A DNA stretch of 20,126 nt from JANLQX01 sp031381685 (GTDB taxonomy: Bacteria; Actinomycetota; Acidimicrobiia; Acidimicrobiales; JANYDT01), in assembly GCA_031381685.1 (NCBI GenBank), contig JANMYF010000406.1:1-20126 (forward strand). Reading direction: 5' to 3'. Shown in pieces: positions 6,906 to 15,980 of this stretch. Each line of letters begins with the position of its first letter. The stretch's first letter is position 1. The position numbers were made by a program, and so were the translations under genes. A model generated the notes under the pieces. The model was not told the origin of the DNA. It searched no databases and saw nothing but the letters and a program-made list of their open reading frames with translations.

Positions 6906-8109
6906 CGGGCGTGGTGATCGGCCGCTCCACTTTGGTGAAGGGGGTGTTCGGGAGTTTGTGGAGGCCGCGTAGATCGCCGGCTCGAACCCATCCGAAGGCT
7001 ATGAGGGCGCACATGCAGGCCGAGCCGCCCACGTACGTGGTGATCGGTCCGAAGCGGTCGTACACGGCACCGGCCGAGAGGGCGGCGACACCACCCGAGA
7101 GCGTCTGGAGTGCACCGACGAGACCCTGTGCTCCCGCGAGTTGCTCGGGAGGGGCAGCCAGCGACACGGCGACCGGAATGCTCGACGCACTCATGCCGTC
7201 GTTCGTCGCGTGCACCAGTCCGACGAGGACGAGGATCCACGGCACCGGGATCAACCCGTACATACTCAGGCAGAGGGCGCCGACGCAAAGACCGAGTCCG
7301 CCGATGCGGAACGGGCCCTTGCGCTCGACCCACGCCCCGCCGCGCTCGGCCAGCACCACCATCGGTGCGGCGAACACGATGATGCCCAGCGTCACGTAGA
7401 AGTACGAACCGTTGAGGTCGTCGATGCGGACGGCCCACAGCGCATCGAAGATGCCGATCATGATGAAGAAGGCGACACCGTAGGCACTCGCTGATTGCAT
7501 CCAGCGGGCGCGCAGTAGTCCGACGGCAAGGCGGGGCTGGTCCGCGGCGGTCGCTTCGGGGGCACCGAACGGCGCGCGCCAGGTGACGGGGAGGAACACC
7601 GCGGAAAGCGCTGCGGCGACCACGAACGGCCACCGGATGCCGATGTGACCGACCAGGACAGCGGCGATGGCCGGACCGAGGAGAAAGCCGACGACGTCGA
7701 ACGACAGCATGCCGCCGAGGTTCTTGCCGACGTTGTCGGGGTCGGCGAACGCTACGGATCGGCGCATCGCGGGATAGGCGGCGCCGATGCCGAGGCCCAT
7801 CAGGGAACGCCCGAACGCGAAGGCGGGAGTGGCCGACGCCGTCGCGACGATGAGGAGACCGGTCACGTTGGCGATGAGCCCGCCGAGCAGCAGGGCCCGA
7901 GCGAACCCGCGGTCGGCGAGCGGGGCGAGGAGGATCTGGGCCACGAACGAGGCGAAGAACCCTACGGCGACGATGAGGCCGAGCATGGTCTCGGAGATCC
8001 CGTAGGTGTCGCGCATCTTCCCGAGCACGGCGAACATCACGCCGTACCCCGACGACAGTGCGGCCCCGGTGAGCTGCAACGAGCGGATGGTTCGACGACT
8101 CGTTTGCAC
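6895..8109 (-). CDS. Major facilitator superfamily transporter
   Basis: A 404-residue membrane protein with about 12 hydrophobic helices in the 6+6 MFS pattern. The loop after helix 2 has APLADRGFARAL, a variant of the MFS cytoplasmic motif (G-x-x-x-D-R-x-x-R). The second half repeats the pattern, with SAGAVYDRFGP near the end. The substrate cannot be read from the sequence. The frame is open to a GTG at 8175, but the extra 22 residues are Pro/Arg/Glu-rich and non-family. GTG at 8109 is preferred because it puts 12 residues before helix 1 and has a TAGCCT box 8 bases upstream. It lies downstream of hutH and the F420-type enzyme on the same strand, so a role in histidine or urocanate transport is possible but unproven. 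Confidence 0.82.
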   Translation of the reverse strand: MQTSRRTIRSLQLTGAALSSGYGVMFAVLGKMRDTYGISETMLGLIVAVGFFASFVAQILLAPLADRGFARALLLGGLIANVTGLLIVATASATPAFAFGRSLMGLGIGAAYPAMRRSVAFADPDNVGKNLGGMLSFDVVGFLLGPAIAAVLVGHIGIRWPFVVAAALSAVFLPVTWRAPFGAPEATAADQPRLAVGLLRARWMQSASAYGVAFFIMIGIFDALWAVRIDDLNGSYFYVTLGIIVFAAPMVVLAERGGAWVERKGPFRIGGLGLCVGALCLSMYGLIPVPWILVLVGLVHATNDGMSASSIPVAVSLAAPPEQLAGAQGLVGALQTLSGGVAALSAGAVYDRFGPITTYVGGSACMCALIAFGWVRAGDLRGLHKLPNTPFTKVERPITTPVNA

Positions 8110-8117
8110 GGCCTCCG

Positions 8118-8123
8118 AGGCTA
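8118..8123 (-). promoter_or_regulatory. Possible -10 hexamer (TAGCCT, minus strand) for the MFS gene
   Basis: On the minus strand TAGCCT is followed by 8 bases (CGGAGGCC) and then the GTG at 8109. The identical hexamer at the identical spacing precedes hutH (10831-10836). This suggests a leaderless start and helps decide the gene start. GGAGG is also present, but only two bases from the GTG, which is too close for normal ribosome binding. Confidence 0.45.
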
Positions 8124-8217
8124 GGCGCTGCCGGACGTGTGCCTCCGGCGGATTCTCGGGCCGCGCCGGACGCACCCGAAATCGCGCCGAGTCACGGCGT
8201 CGTCGGGAGTCGTGCTT

Positions 8218-9195
8218 TCAGGCCGTGTCAGCTTTTGCCGCCGGTACGACCTCGTCGAGGTAGACGCGCAGCGCGTCCTCATCCCACGGTGCCCGCAAGG
8301 CGATGTTGATGTCCTGCGCGCCGGCGGCGCGGTAGGCGCGGATCCGCTCGATCGCCTGGTCGGGGGTGCCGAGGAGCGCTCCGCCGGTGACCCGATCGAA
8401 TGCGGGGCCCCACGCGCCGCGGAGCCGCTCGACCTCCGCCGCGGCCCCGGCCGAAGTCGATTGCAGATTGAACATGAGGTTGATCGTGCGACGAACCGTC
8501 GACGGATCCCGGCCGACCTCAGCGCAGCGATCGTCGAGCACACCGTTGAGCCGCTGGTATTCCTCGGGGGTGATGTACGGGACGTTCCACCCGTCGGCGT
8601 GCTTGGCCACCAGACGGAGTGTCCGCTGCTCCCCGGCCCCGCCGATCCAGATCGGCAGGCGCGCTTGTACCGGCCGCGGCAGGCACGACGCGTCGTCGAC
8701 CGAGAAGTGCGCGCCGGTGAAGGACGTGCGGTCGTTGGTGAGGAGGCTGCGAATGATGGTTGCCGCTTCGTCGAGCATGTCGAAGCGGTTCTTCACCGAC
8801 GGGAACGGGTAGCCGAACGCCCTGGCCTCCTGCTCATGCCAGCCGGAACCAAGGCCGAGGTCGAAACGCCCGCCGGAGATGTGGTCGAGAGTGGTGGCAG
8901 CTTTGGCGAGCACGCCGGGGGAGCGGTAGCCGACGTAGAACACCAGACATCCGACCCGAACTCGTTCGGTGGACGCCGCAAGCGCGCCGAGCACGGTGAG
9001 CGCCTCGAAGTGGTCCAGCGTTCCACCGGCCGGCGGAGCTTCGTAGAGGTGATCCCAGCACGAGATCCAATCAAGGTGGGCGTCGAGTCGGCGCCACAGC
9101 GCACGCATCTCGTCCATGGTCATGTTCTGCTGGCCGACATGGGCGCCGAGTCGAAGCACGTTCGGATCGGCGTTGGCAGGCCACGATGCGTTCAT
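8218..9195 (-). CDS. LLM-class (luciferase-like) F420-dependent oxidoreductase
   Basis: A 325-residue TIM-barrel enzyme of the bacterial luciferase-like superfamily. Near the N-terminus LRLGAHVGQQ forms the first strand. Family marks follow: WISCWDHLYEAPPAGG, STERVRVGCLVFYVGYRSPGVLAK, and LDHISGGRFDLGLGSGWHEQEARAFGYPFP (in part the LGxGSGWxExE signature common to F420-dependent members), then PIWIGGAGEQRTLRLVAKHADGWN. These fit a deazaflavin (F420)-using reductase or dehydrogenase with an unknown substrate. Start ATG 9195 is chosen because the open frame beyond it runs into the antisense of hutH and loses family similarity. It sits 70 bases downstream of hutH and 108 bases upstream of the MFS gene on the same strand. 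Confidence 0.88.
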   Translation of the reverse strand: MNASWPANADPNVLRLGAHVGQQNMTMDEMRALWRRLDAHLDWISCWDHLYEAPPAGGTLDHFEALTVLGALAASTERVRVGCLVFYVGYRSPGVLAKAATTLDHISGGRFDLGLGSGWHEQEARAFGYPFPSVKNRFDMLDEAATIIRSLLTNDRTSFTGAHFSVDDASCLPRPVQARLPIWIGGAGEQRTLRLVAKHADGWNVPYITPEEYQRLNGVLDDRCAEVGRDPSTVRRTINLMFNLQSTSAGAAAEVERLRGAWGPAFDRVTGGALLGTPDQAIERIRAYRAAGAQDINIALRAPWDEDALRVYLDEVVPAAKADTA

Positions 9196-9265
9196 GGCCG
9201 TCCATCTTGCTGGTTGCTCGGCGACGCGGTCGAGTTCGTCGGCCCGTGCGCCGAGGGGCCCGGCC

Positions 9266-10822
9266 TCAGGCGAGAGGACCGAGCACTGCGGTGACCGCGT
9301 CCATGATGGCGCCCGAACGGAGGAGCGCCTCACCCAGGGCCAATTCAGGGGCGAGGTAGCGGTCGGGTCCGATGCCTTCGACGATGGCGCGGACCTGTGC
9401 GTGTGCGGCGCCTGTCCCGACGGCCGGCGTGAGTGGCGCGCGGGCGTCGATGCCACGCGCCGCGATCAGGCACTCCACGGCGAGGATGCGCCGGAGATTG
9501 TCGATGATGAGGCGCAGTTTGCGAGCGGCGCCCCAGGCCATGGACACATGGTCCTCCTGCATGCCCGAGGTGGATGCCGAGTCGATGCTCGCCGGGTGGG
9601 CGAGACGCCGGTTCTCGCTGAGCATCGCCGCGCTGGTGTAGTGGGCGATCATCATTCCTGAGTCGACGCCCGGGTCTTCGGCGAGAAACGGCGACAGGCC
9701 ATGGGAGCGCGTGCGGTCGAGCATGCGGTCCATGCGTCGCTCGGAGATCGAGCTCACGTCCGTCAGGGCGATGGCGAGGAAGTCGGCGGCGTAACCGAGA
9801 GGGGCGCCGTGGAAGTTGCCGCACGACTCAACCCGTCCGTCGGCGAGCACCATCGGGTTGTCGATCGCCGATGCGAGCTCTCGCTCCACAACACCGATGA
9901 CGAAGTCGAGCGTGTCCCGAGCGGCGCCGTGCACCTGCGGCGTGCAGCGTACGGAGTACGCATCCTGCACCCTGCTGTCACCCTGACGATGACTGGCGAC
10001 GATCTCCGAACCGGCAAGCAACACGCACAAGTTCGCTGCGCTTGCGGCCTGTCCGGGATGGGGACGGAGCGCTTGGAGATCGGCGGCAAAGGGTCGGTCG
10101 GTGGCGAGCAATGCCTCGACGGTAAGCGCGCAAGCGATATCGGCGTGCGTGAGAAGCGACCTCGCGTCGGCCACGGCGAGACACAGCATGCCGAGGATGC
10201 CGTCGGTGCCGTTCGTCAGGGCAAGGCCTTCCTTCTCGGCGAGCACCAGAGGTTGCAGCCCGGCTTCGGCGAGTGCGGTCGCGGCGGGCTTGGCGGTCCC
10301 GTGGTGATCGACCGTTCCCTCACCGATGAGCGCGAGTGCCACGTGGGCCAGCGGTGCGAGGTCACCGCTTGCGCCGAGCGATCCGTGCTCGTGCACGTGG
10401 GGGGCGATGTCGTGGTTGAGGAGATCGACGAGACCCTGCGCCGTCGCCGGCCGCGCGCCGCTCGCGCCAAGGGCAAGGGTGCGAGCTCGGAGGAACGCCA
10501 GCCCGCGCACGACCTCGCGCTCGACCAGGGGCCCCATTCCCGCGGCGTGCGACCGGACGAGGGCGACCTGCAGATCGGCCCGACGGGCCGGAGGGATCGA
10601 CACGTTGGCGAGTGCGCCGAACCCGGTCGAGATCCCGTAGACAGGATCGCCTTCGGCGAGTCGCTCGACGATCGCCCGGGCGGTGCCCATCCGCTCCATC
10701 GCCTCGCCACTGATCTCCACGGGAGCACCGTGGCGGGCGACAGCGACGACGTCATCGATCGTCACGCCGGGGCCGTGGAGGATCACCCGGGAAGTGGAAG
10801 TGGAGGTTGGCAGTGCGGTCAT
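9266..10822 (-). CDS. hutH: Histidine ammonia-lyase
   Basis: A 518-residue enzyme catalysing the first step of histidine degradation, L-histidine to trans-urocanate plus ammonia. The Ala-Ser-Gly triad that cyclises to the MIO electrophile is at A151-S152-G153 within GSLGASGDLAPLAH. The catalytic tyrosine lies in VYGISTGFG (Y62). TNGTDG and the later QEDHVSMAW are also family marks, and the length is typical of HutH (about 510). ATG 10822 is chosen because the open frame upstream runs beyond the usual N-terminus and a TAGCCT box lies 8 bases before it. The other hut genes are on the opposite strand 1.6 kb away, so hutH is transcribed separately. It is divergent from the DinB-like gene across 70 bases. 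Confidence 0.96.
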   Translation of the reverse strand: MTALPTSTSTSRVILHGPGVTIDDVVAVARHGAPVEISGEAMERMGTARAIVERLAEGDPVYGISTGFGALANVSIPPARRADLQVALVRSHAAGMGPLVEREVVRGLAFLRARTLALGASGARPATAQGLVDLLNHDIAPHVHEHGSLGASGDLAPLAHVALALIGEGTVDHHGTAKPAATALAEAGLQPLVLAEKEGLALTNGTDGILGMLCLAVADARSLLTHADIACALTVEALLATDRPFAADLQALRPHPGQAASAANLCVLLAGSEIVASHRQGDSRVQDAYSVRCTPQVHGAARDTLDFVIGVVERELASAIDNPMVLADGRVESCGNFHGAPLGYAADFLAIALTDVSSISERRMDRMLDRTRSHGLSPFLAEDPGVDSGMMIAHYTSAAMLSENRRLAHPASIDSASTSGMQEDHVSMAWGAARKLRLIIDNLRRILAVECLIAARGIDARAPLTPAVGTGAAHAQVRAIVEGIGPDRYLAPELALGEALLRSGAIMDAVTAVLGPLA

Positions 10823-10830
10823 CGTCACGG

Positions 10831-10836
10831 AGGCTA
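10831..10836 (-). promoter_or_regulatory. Possible -10 hexamer (TAGCCT, minus strand) for hutH
   Basis: TAGCCT on the minus strand lies 8 bases before the ATG at 10822, with no Shine-Dalgarno site. It lies in the 70-base divergent region shared with the DinB-like gene, whose own TACCGT box is at 10879-10884, so the two promoters are back to back and could be co-regulated. Confidence 0.42.
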
Positions 10837-10878
10837 CTGGCCCGGCAAATTCCACCGACCCTCGGGAGGTAGAGCGCC

Positions 10879-10884
10879 TACCGT
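10879..10884 (+). promoter_or_regulatory. Possible -10 hexamer (TACCGT) for the DinB-like gene
   Basis: TACCGT ends 8 bases before the ATG at 10893. It is the same hexamer as that before the CHAP gene. It is consistent with a leaderless message; no ribosome-binding site lies at the proper distance. Confidence 0.42.
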
Positions 10885-10892
10885 CATGCGTC

Positions 10893-11435
10893 ATGAGCGA
10901 ACTCGACGACGTGGTGCCGGAGACCAAGGACTGGACGTGGGTGCTCGAGGCGAGGTGCGACGACTGCGGGTTCGACGCCCCCGGCCTCGATCTCGCAACG
11001 GTGCCGCGTCGACTCGAGGCGAACGCGGACACCTGGGTCCAGGTATTGGCGCGACCTGATGTCCGTGACCGTCCGGCCACCGGAGTGTGGTCCCCGCTCG
11101 AGTACGCCTGCCATGTCCGTGATGTGTTCCGTCTCTACGACTACCGCCTGCACCTCATGCTCGATCACGACGACCCGCACTACCCGAACTGGGACCAGGA
11201 CGAGACGGCCGTGAGCGATCGCTATCGGGAGCAGGACCCCTCCGTCGTCTCCGTCGAGCTGGTCGAGGCCCAGCGTCGACTGAGCGCATCGTTTGCCAGC
11301 GTCACGGGCAGGCAGTGGCAGCGGACGGGCAACCGCAGCGACAACAAGCGGTTCACGATCGAGAGCTTCGCCCGCTACATGCTCCATGATCCGGTCCACC
11401 ACGTGTGGGACGTGACTCGTATGCGCGCGAACTAA
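10893..11435 (+). CDS. DinB-like / mycothiol-dependent-type four-helix protein
   Basis: A 180-residue protein that looks like the DinB/maleylpyruvate-isomerase-N superfamily, four-helix bundles that bind a metal through histidines. Support comes from WSPLEYACHVRDVFRLYDYRL (about 67-88), with a helix-borne His, and from the C-terminal MLHDPVHHVWDVTRM, which supplies further His ligands. In DinB proteins the ligands come from such positions. The N-terminus carries CDDCGF, a pair of cysteines that is seen but not interpreted. The function in this organism is unknown; relatives use mycothiol or other thiols, and some are DNA-damage induced. It is divergent from hutH and followed, after 51 bases, by the desaturase. 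The start is set by the ATG and the TACCGT box. Confidence 0.68.
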   Translation: MSELDDVVPETKDWTWVLEARCDDCGFDAPGLDLATVPRRLEANADTWVQVLARPDVRDRPATGVWSPLEYACHVRDVFRLYDYRLHLMLDHDDPHYPNWDQDETAVSDRYREQDPSVVSVELVEAQRRLSASFASVTGRQWQRTGNRSDNKRFTIESFARYMLHDPVHHVWDVTRMRAN

Positions 11436-11437
11436 AA

Positions 11438-11469
11438 GCGGCCCTGCACACGGTATCGCCCAGGGCTGC
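11438..11469 (+). terminator. Hairpin after the DinB-like gene (possible terminator)
   Basis: The arms GCGGCCCTG (11438-11446) and CAGGGCTGC (11461-11469) can form a nine-base-pair stem with one G-U pair and a 14-base loop, two bases after the stop codon. There is no U-tract, so intrinsic termination is uncertain. Confidence 0.35.
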
Positions 11470-11484
11470 CGTACGATCTACGGC
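11468..11484 (+). promoter_or_regulatory. Hairpin GCCGTA/TACGGC directly before the desaturase start
   Basis: Perfect six-base arms (11468-11473 and 11479-11484) with a five-base loop end two bases before the ATG at 11487. The TACGAT at 11472-11477 inside it could serve as a -10 box 9 bases from the start. In DNA form the site could be an operator overlapping the promoter. Confidence 0.3.
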
Positions 11485-11486
11485 TT

Positions 11487-12344
11487 ATGGCATCGGCCTT
11501 TCGCTACCCGTCGGATCGTCCACGAGTGGCGGTGTTCCTCGCGATCGGCCTTGTCGATCTCGCTGTCTGCCTGTTCGTGGGCAACCCGGCCCTGGTCCTC
11601 CTGTATTGCGCAGCGTCGATCCTGCCGAAGGGGATGACCTGCGCCTTCAACCATCACCACCAGCACCTCTCCACCTTCAACTCCCGGATCCTCAATCGCG
11701 CGCTCGAAGTCGTCTATGCCCTGCAGACCGGCGTGACCAGCCACACCTGGACGCTGCACCACACGGTCGGACACCACAGGAACTACCTCGACCAGAGCGC
11801 TGACGAGTCGCGGTGGCGGCGCAGGAGTGGCCTCCCCATGGGCCGGATCGAGTATTCGTTCGTCACCGGGGTCACCGCGTACTACCGGGCGTGGAAAGCC
11901 GGGAAGAACTACCCGAAGTATCGGGCCGTGTTCGTCCGCATGCTCATTCCGGTCTTCGCGGCGATTGCCGTTGTCGTCTACCTGCGGCCGTTCGCCGGGA
12001 CGATGATCTTCGTCGTCATGCCGGCGTTCATGCTCTTCGGGACCGCCTGGGCTACGTACGATCACCACTCGAGTCGGCCGACCGACCCGGTGTTCGGTGC
12101 CACGACCAACGTGGTGCAGCCGCTCTACAACTTCTGGACCGGCAACCTCGGCTATCACACCGCCCATCACTTCCGTCCGAGCGCCCATTGGTCGAAGGTT
12201 CCGGCCATACACGCCACGATCGCCAGTCAGATTCCCGCCGATGCGTACCTGCAGCCGGGCTTCCCCTATCGACAGCTTCGGTTGATCGACGCCTTGATCA
12301 AGTCGCCGAAGTACCGGCTCCCGTCGACCGTGCTTGCCAAGTAG
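11487..12344 (+). CDS. Membrane fatty-acid desaturase/hydroxylase-family protein
   Basis: A 285-residue integral membrane protein with a non-haem di-iron centre. It contains the three histidine clusters of the fatty acid desaturase superfamily: FNHHHQHL (about residues 54-61), LHHTVGHHRNY (about 91-101) and GYHTAHHFRPSAHW (about 222-235). Additional His occur at YDHHSSRP. Hydrophobic segments lie near residues 14-48 and 149-190. Unlike the acyl-CoA or acyl-ACP desaturases of about 330-400 residues it is compact. It could act on lipids, a carotenoid or another hydrocarbon; the substrate cannot be told. It lies between the DinB-like gene and hutU on the same strand, but both neighbours have their own promoter-like boxes, so operon membership is unclear. 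Confidence 0.82.
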   Translation: MASAFRYPSDRPRVAVFLAIGLVDLAVCLFVGNPALVLLYCAASILPKGMTCAFNHHHQHLSTFNSRILNRALEVVYALQTGVTSHTWTLHHTVGHHRNYLDQSADESRWRRRSGLPMGRIEYSFVTGVTAYYRAWKAGKNYPKYRAVFVRMLIPVFAAIAVVVYLRPFAGTMIFVVMPAFMLFGTAWATYDHHSSRPTDPVFGATTNVVQPLYNFWTGNLGYHTAHHFRPSAHWSKVPAIHATIASQIPADAYLQPGFPYRQLRLIDALIKSPKYRLPSTVLAK

Positions 12345-12376
12345 AGCCGTATCGTCCCGCGACAATCGCGAACGCA

Positions 12377-12382
12377 TACGCT
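12377..12382 (+). promoter_or_regulatory. Possible -10 hexamer (TACGCT) for the hutU operon
   Basis: TACGCT ends 6 bases before the GTG at 12389, in the 44-base gap after the desaturase. There is no Shine-Dalgarno site. It would drive a leaderless hutU-def-hutF-hutI message. No clear -35 element is seen. Confidence 0.42.
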
Positions 12383-12388
12383 GAGCGG

Positions 12389-14047
<1,659 letters not shown>

Positions 14048-14052
14048 AGCCG

Positions 14053-14628
14053 GTGGCCGTTCGTCCGATCGCCCATATCGGTCATCCGATCCTGCGCGTC
14101 CCGACCCGATCGGTGACGATCGAGGAGCTGGCCAGTCCCGAGATCCAGGGTGTCGTCGACGATCTGATCGACACCATGCGCGCCGCCAACGGGGCCGGGA
14201 TTGCCGCCAACCAGATCCACGAATCGGTGAGGATCACCGTCGTCGAGGTCAATCAGAATCCGCGCTATCCGTACAAGCCGAAGATCCCCCTCACCGTGCT
14301 CGTGAATCCCGAGATCGAGTTCCTCGACGACGAGCTCGTCGAGATCAACGAAGGCTGCCTCAGCGTGCCGAATCTCCGTGGCAACGTGATGCGTCACGTG
14401 AACATCCGGATCCGCTACCTCGACCGAGAAGGCGTCGCCCACGACGAGGTCAAGCGGGGGCTCACCGCCGGCACCCTGCAGCACGAGTGCGACCATCTCG
14501 ACGGAAAGCTGTTTGTCGATCGCGTCACCGACCCGACCACATTCACCACGTGGGAGCAGTTCGAGCTGCATCATCGCGACGCGTTCATCGAGCGGATCAC
14601 CGAGTTCGTCGAACGCGTGGGATCGTAA
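14053..14628 (+). CDS. Peptide-deformylase-family metalloenzyme in the hut operon (candidate N-formylglutamate deformylase)
   Basis: A 191-residue protein with all three motifs of peptide deformylase: GAGIAANQ (47-54), EGCLSVP (100-106) and QHECDHLDG (143-151). The metal ligands C102, H144, H148 and the general base E145 are intact, so it should be an active deformylase. Known members remove formate from the N-formylmethionine of new proteins. Here it lies five bases after hutU and seven before hutF, in a histidine-degradation operon whose last step needs removal of formate from N-formyl-L-glutamate. No HutG of the usual family is in the window. It differs from housekeeping enzymes by a YPYKPKIPLTVLVNPEIE insertion before motif 2 and a long C-terminal helix. 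I propose a HutG-replacing role; the alternative is an ordinary Def that moved here. Start GTG 14053. Confidence 0.9.
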   Translation: MAVRPIAHIGHPILRVPTRSVTIEELASPEIQGVVDDLIDTMRAANGAGIAANQIHESVRITVVEVNQNPRYPYKPKIPLTVLVNPEIEFLDDELVEINEGCLSVPNLRGNVMRHVNIRIRYLDREGVAHDEVKRGLTAGTLQHECDHLDGKLFVDRVTDPTTFTTWEQFELHHRDAFIERITEFVERVGS

Positions 14629-14635
14629 GCGCGCT

Positions 14636-15970
14636 GTGCAACTCTGGTGTGAGCGGGCATGGTTGGGCGGTGACTCGCTTTCGAGGGGCGTGATCCTCTC
14701 GATCGACAACGGTGTGTTCACGGACGTTTTCTCGGCCGACTCAGCCCCCTCGGGCGCCGAGGTTGTTCGCGGCGTCGTGCTCCCTGGCTTCGCGAACGCC
14801 CATTCCCACGCGTTCCACCGGGCATTGCGTGGACGCACGCATGGTGGCACGGGGTCGTTCTGGTCCTGGCGGGACCAGATGTACTCCCTTGCGGCCCGTC
14901 TCGACCCGGACTCGTATCTCGCGCTGGCCAGCGCCGCGTTCGCGGAAATGATCCTGTGCGGGTACACCGCAGTTGGCGAGTTCCACTACCTGCACCACGC
15001 GCCGGGCGGAGTCGCCTACTCCGACCCCAACGCGATGGGTGCTGCGCTCATCGAGGCCGCACGGATCGCGGGCCTTCGGCTCACGTTGCTCGACACGAGC
15101 TACCTCCGCGGAGGGTTCGACGCGGAGCTCAACGAAACGCAGCGGCGGTTCTCCGATGGTACCGTCGACGACTGGGCGAGAAGAAACGACCTCTTCATCT
15201 CGGCGTCTGCGGTGAATGGTTCGACGCGACTCGGTGCCGCGATCCATTCCGTACGCGCACTTTCTTTCGAGAGCATGCGCGTCGTTGCGTCCTGGTCGGC
15301 CTCCGCCGGTTGTCCGTTGCATGCCCATGTCTCCGAGCAGCCGGCCGAGAACGAAGCGTGCCTGGCCTACACCGGCCGCACCCCGTCGCAACTCCTCGCC
15401 GATGCCGGCGCGATCAACGAGTCGTTCACCGCGGTGCACGCGACCCACCTGAGCTCCGATGACATCGGGCTTCTTGGTTCCGCCCGCGCCACGGCGTGCT
15501 TCTGCTGTACGACCGAACGCGACCTCGCGGATGGCATCGGCCCGTCCCGTGCCCTTGCCGATGCCGGCGCACAGCTGTCGATCGGGTCGGACTCCCATGC
15601 GGTGATCGATCCGTTCGAGGAGATCCGGGGGATCGAGTCGCACCAGCGGCTGGTGACGAACGTGCGGGGCGTGCACGGTCCCGCCGACTTGCTGCGGGCA
15701 GGGTCATTCGACGGATATGCGTCCATCGGTTGGAACGGGGGAATCCTTGCTGCGGGCGCGGTTGCCGACGTCGTCGTCATCGACCCGTCGTCGGTTCGCC
15801 TGGCCGGTTCGAATGTCGACGATGTCGCGTCACTCGTCTACGGCGCGTCGGCTCCCGATATCTCCCACGTGATGGTCGACGGCCGTTGGGTGGTGCGCGA
15901 CGGTTCGCATATATCGATCGACGTGCCACGAGCGCTCACGACATCGATCGACTCGCTGTGGCTCGCTTGA
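14636..15970 (+). CDS. hutF: Formimidoylglutamate deiminase
   Basis: A 444-residue amidohydrolase that turns N-formimidoyl-L-glutamate into N-formyl-L-glutamate plus ammonia. The HxH metal ligands are in NAHSHAFHRALRG (H56, H58), followed by SFWSWRDQMY and GYTAVGEFHYLHH, both typical of HutF. The remaining active-site residues are in HAHVSEQPAENE (H231, E234), AVHATHLS and IGSDSHA (D319). HutF rather than HutG/HutE-type chemistry means the pathway goes through N-formylglutamate and so requires a deformylase. The frame is open upstream through the end of the preceding gene; GTG 14636 is chosen because it follows that gene's stop by seven bases and fits the family length. No ribosome-binding site is visible, which suggests coupled translation. 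Confidence 0.95.
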   Translation: MQLWCERAWLGGDSLSRGVILSIDNGVFTDVFSADSAPSGAEVVRGVVLPGFANAHSHAFHRALRGRTHGGTGSFWSWRDQMYSLAARLDPDSYLALASAAFAEMILCGYTAVGEFHYLHHAPGGVAYSDPNAMGAALIEAARIAGLRLTLLDTSYLRGGFDAELNETQRRFSDGTVDDWARRNDLFISASAVNGSTRLGAAIHSVRALSFESMRVVASWSASAGCPLHAHVSEQPAENEACLAYTGRTPSQLLADAGAINESFTAVHATHLSSDDIGLLGSARATACFCCTTERDLADGIGPSRALADAGAQLSIGSDSHAVIDPFEEIRGIESHQRLVTNVRGVHGPADLLRAGSFDGYASIGWNGGILAAGAVADVVVIDPSSVRLAGSNVDDVASLVYGASAPDISHVMVDGRWVVRDGSHISIDVPRALTTSIDSLWLA

Positions 15971-15980
15971 GGACAAGCGC

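Noticed and set aside
9196..9456. N-terminal extension of the F420-type oxidoreductase
   Set aside because: It overlaps the hutH 3' end in another frame and has Ser/Pro/Arg-rich sequence unlike the family; ATG 9195 fits.
9701..11059. Plus-strand open frame opposite hutH (452 codons)
   Set aside because: hutH has all catalytic motifs on the other strand; this frame shows no recognisable domain.
11813..12388. N-terminal extension of urocanase into the desaturase gene
   Set aside because: The extra ~190 residues are the out-of-frame reading of the desaturase. GTG 12389 gives the family N-terminus and length.
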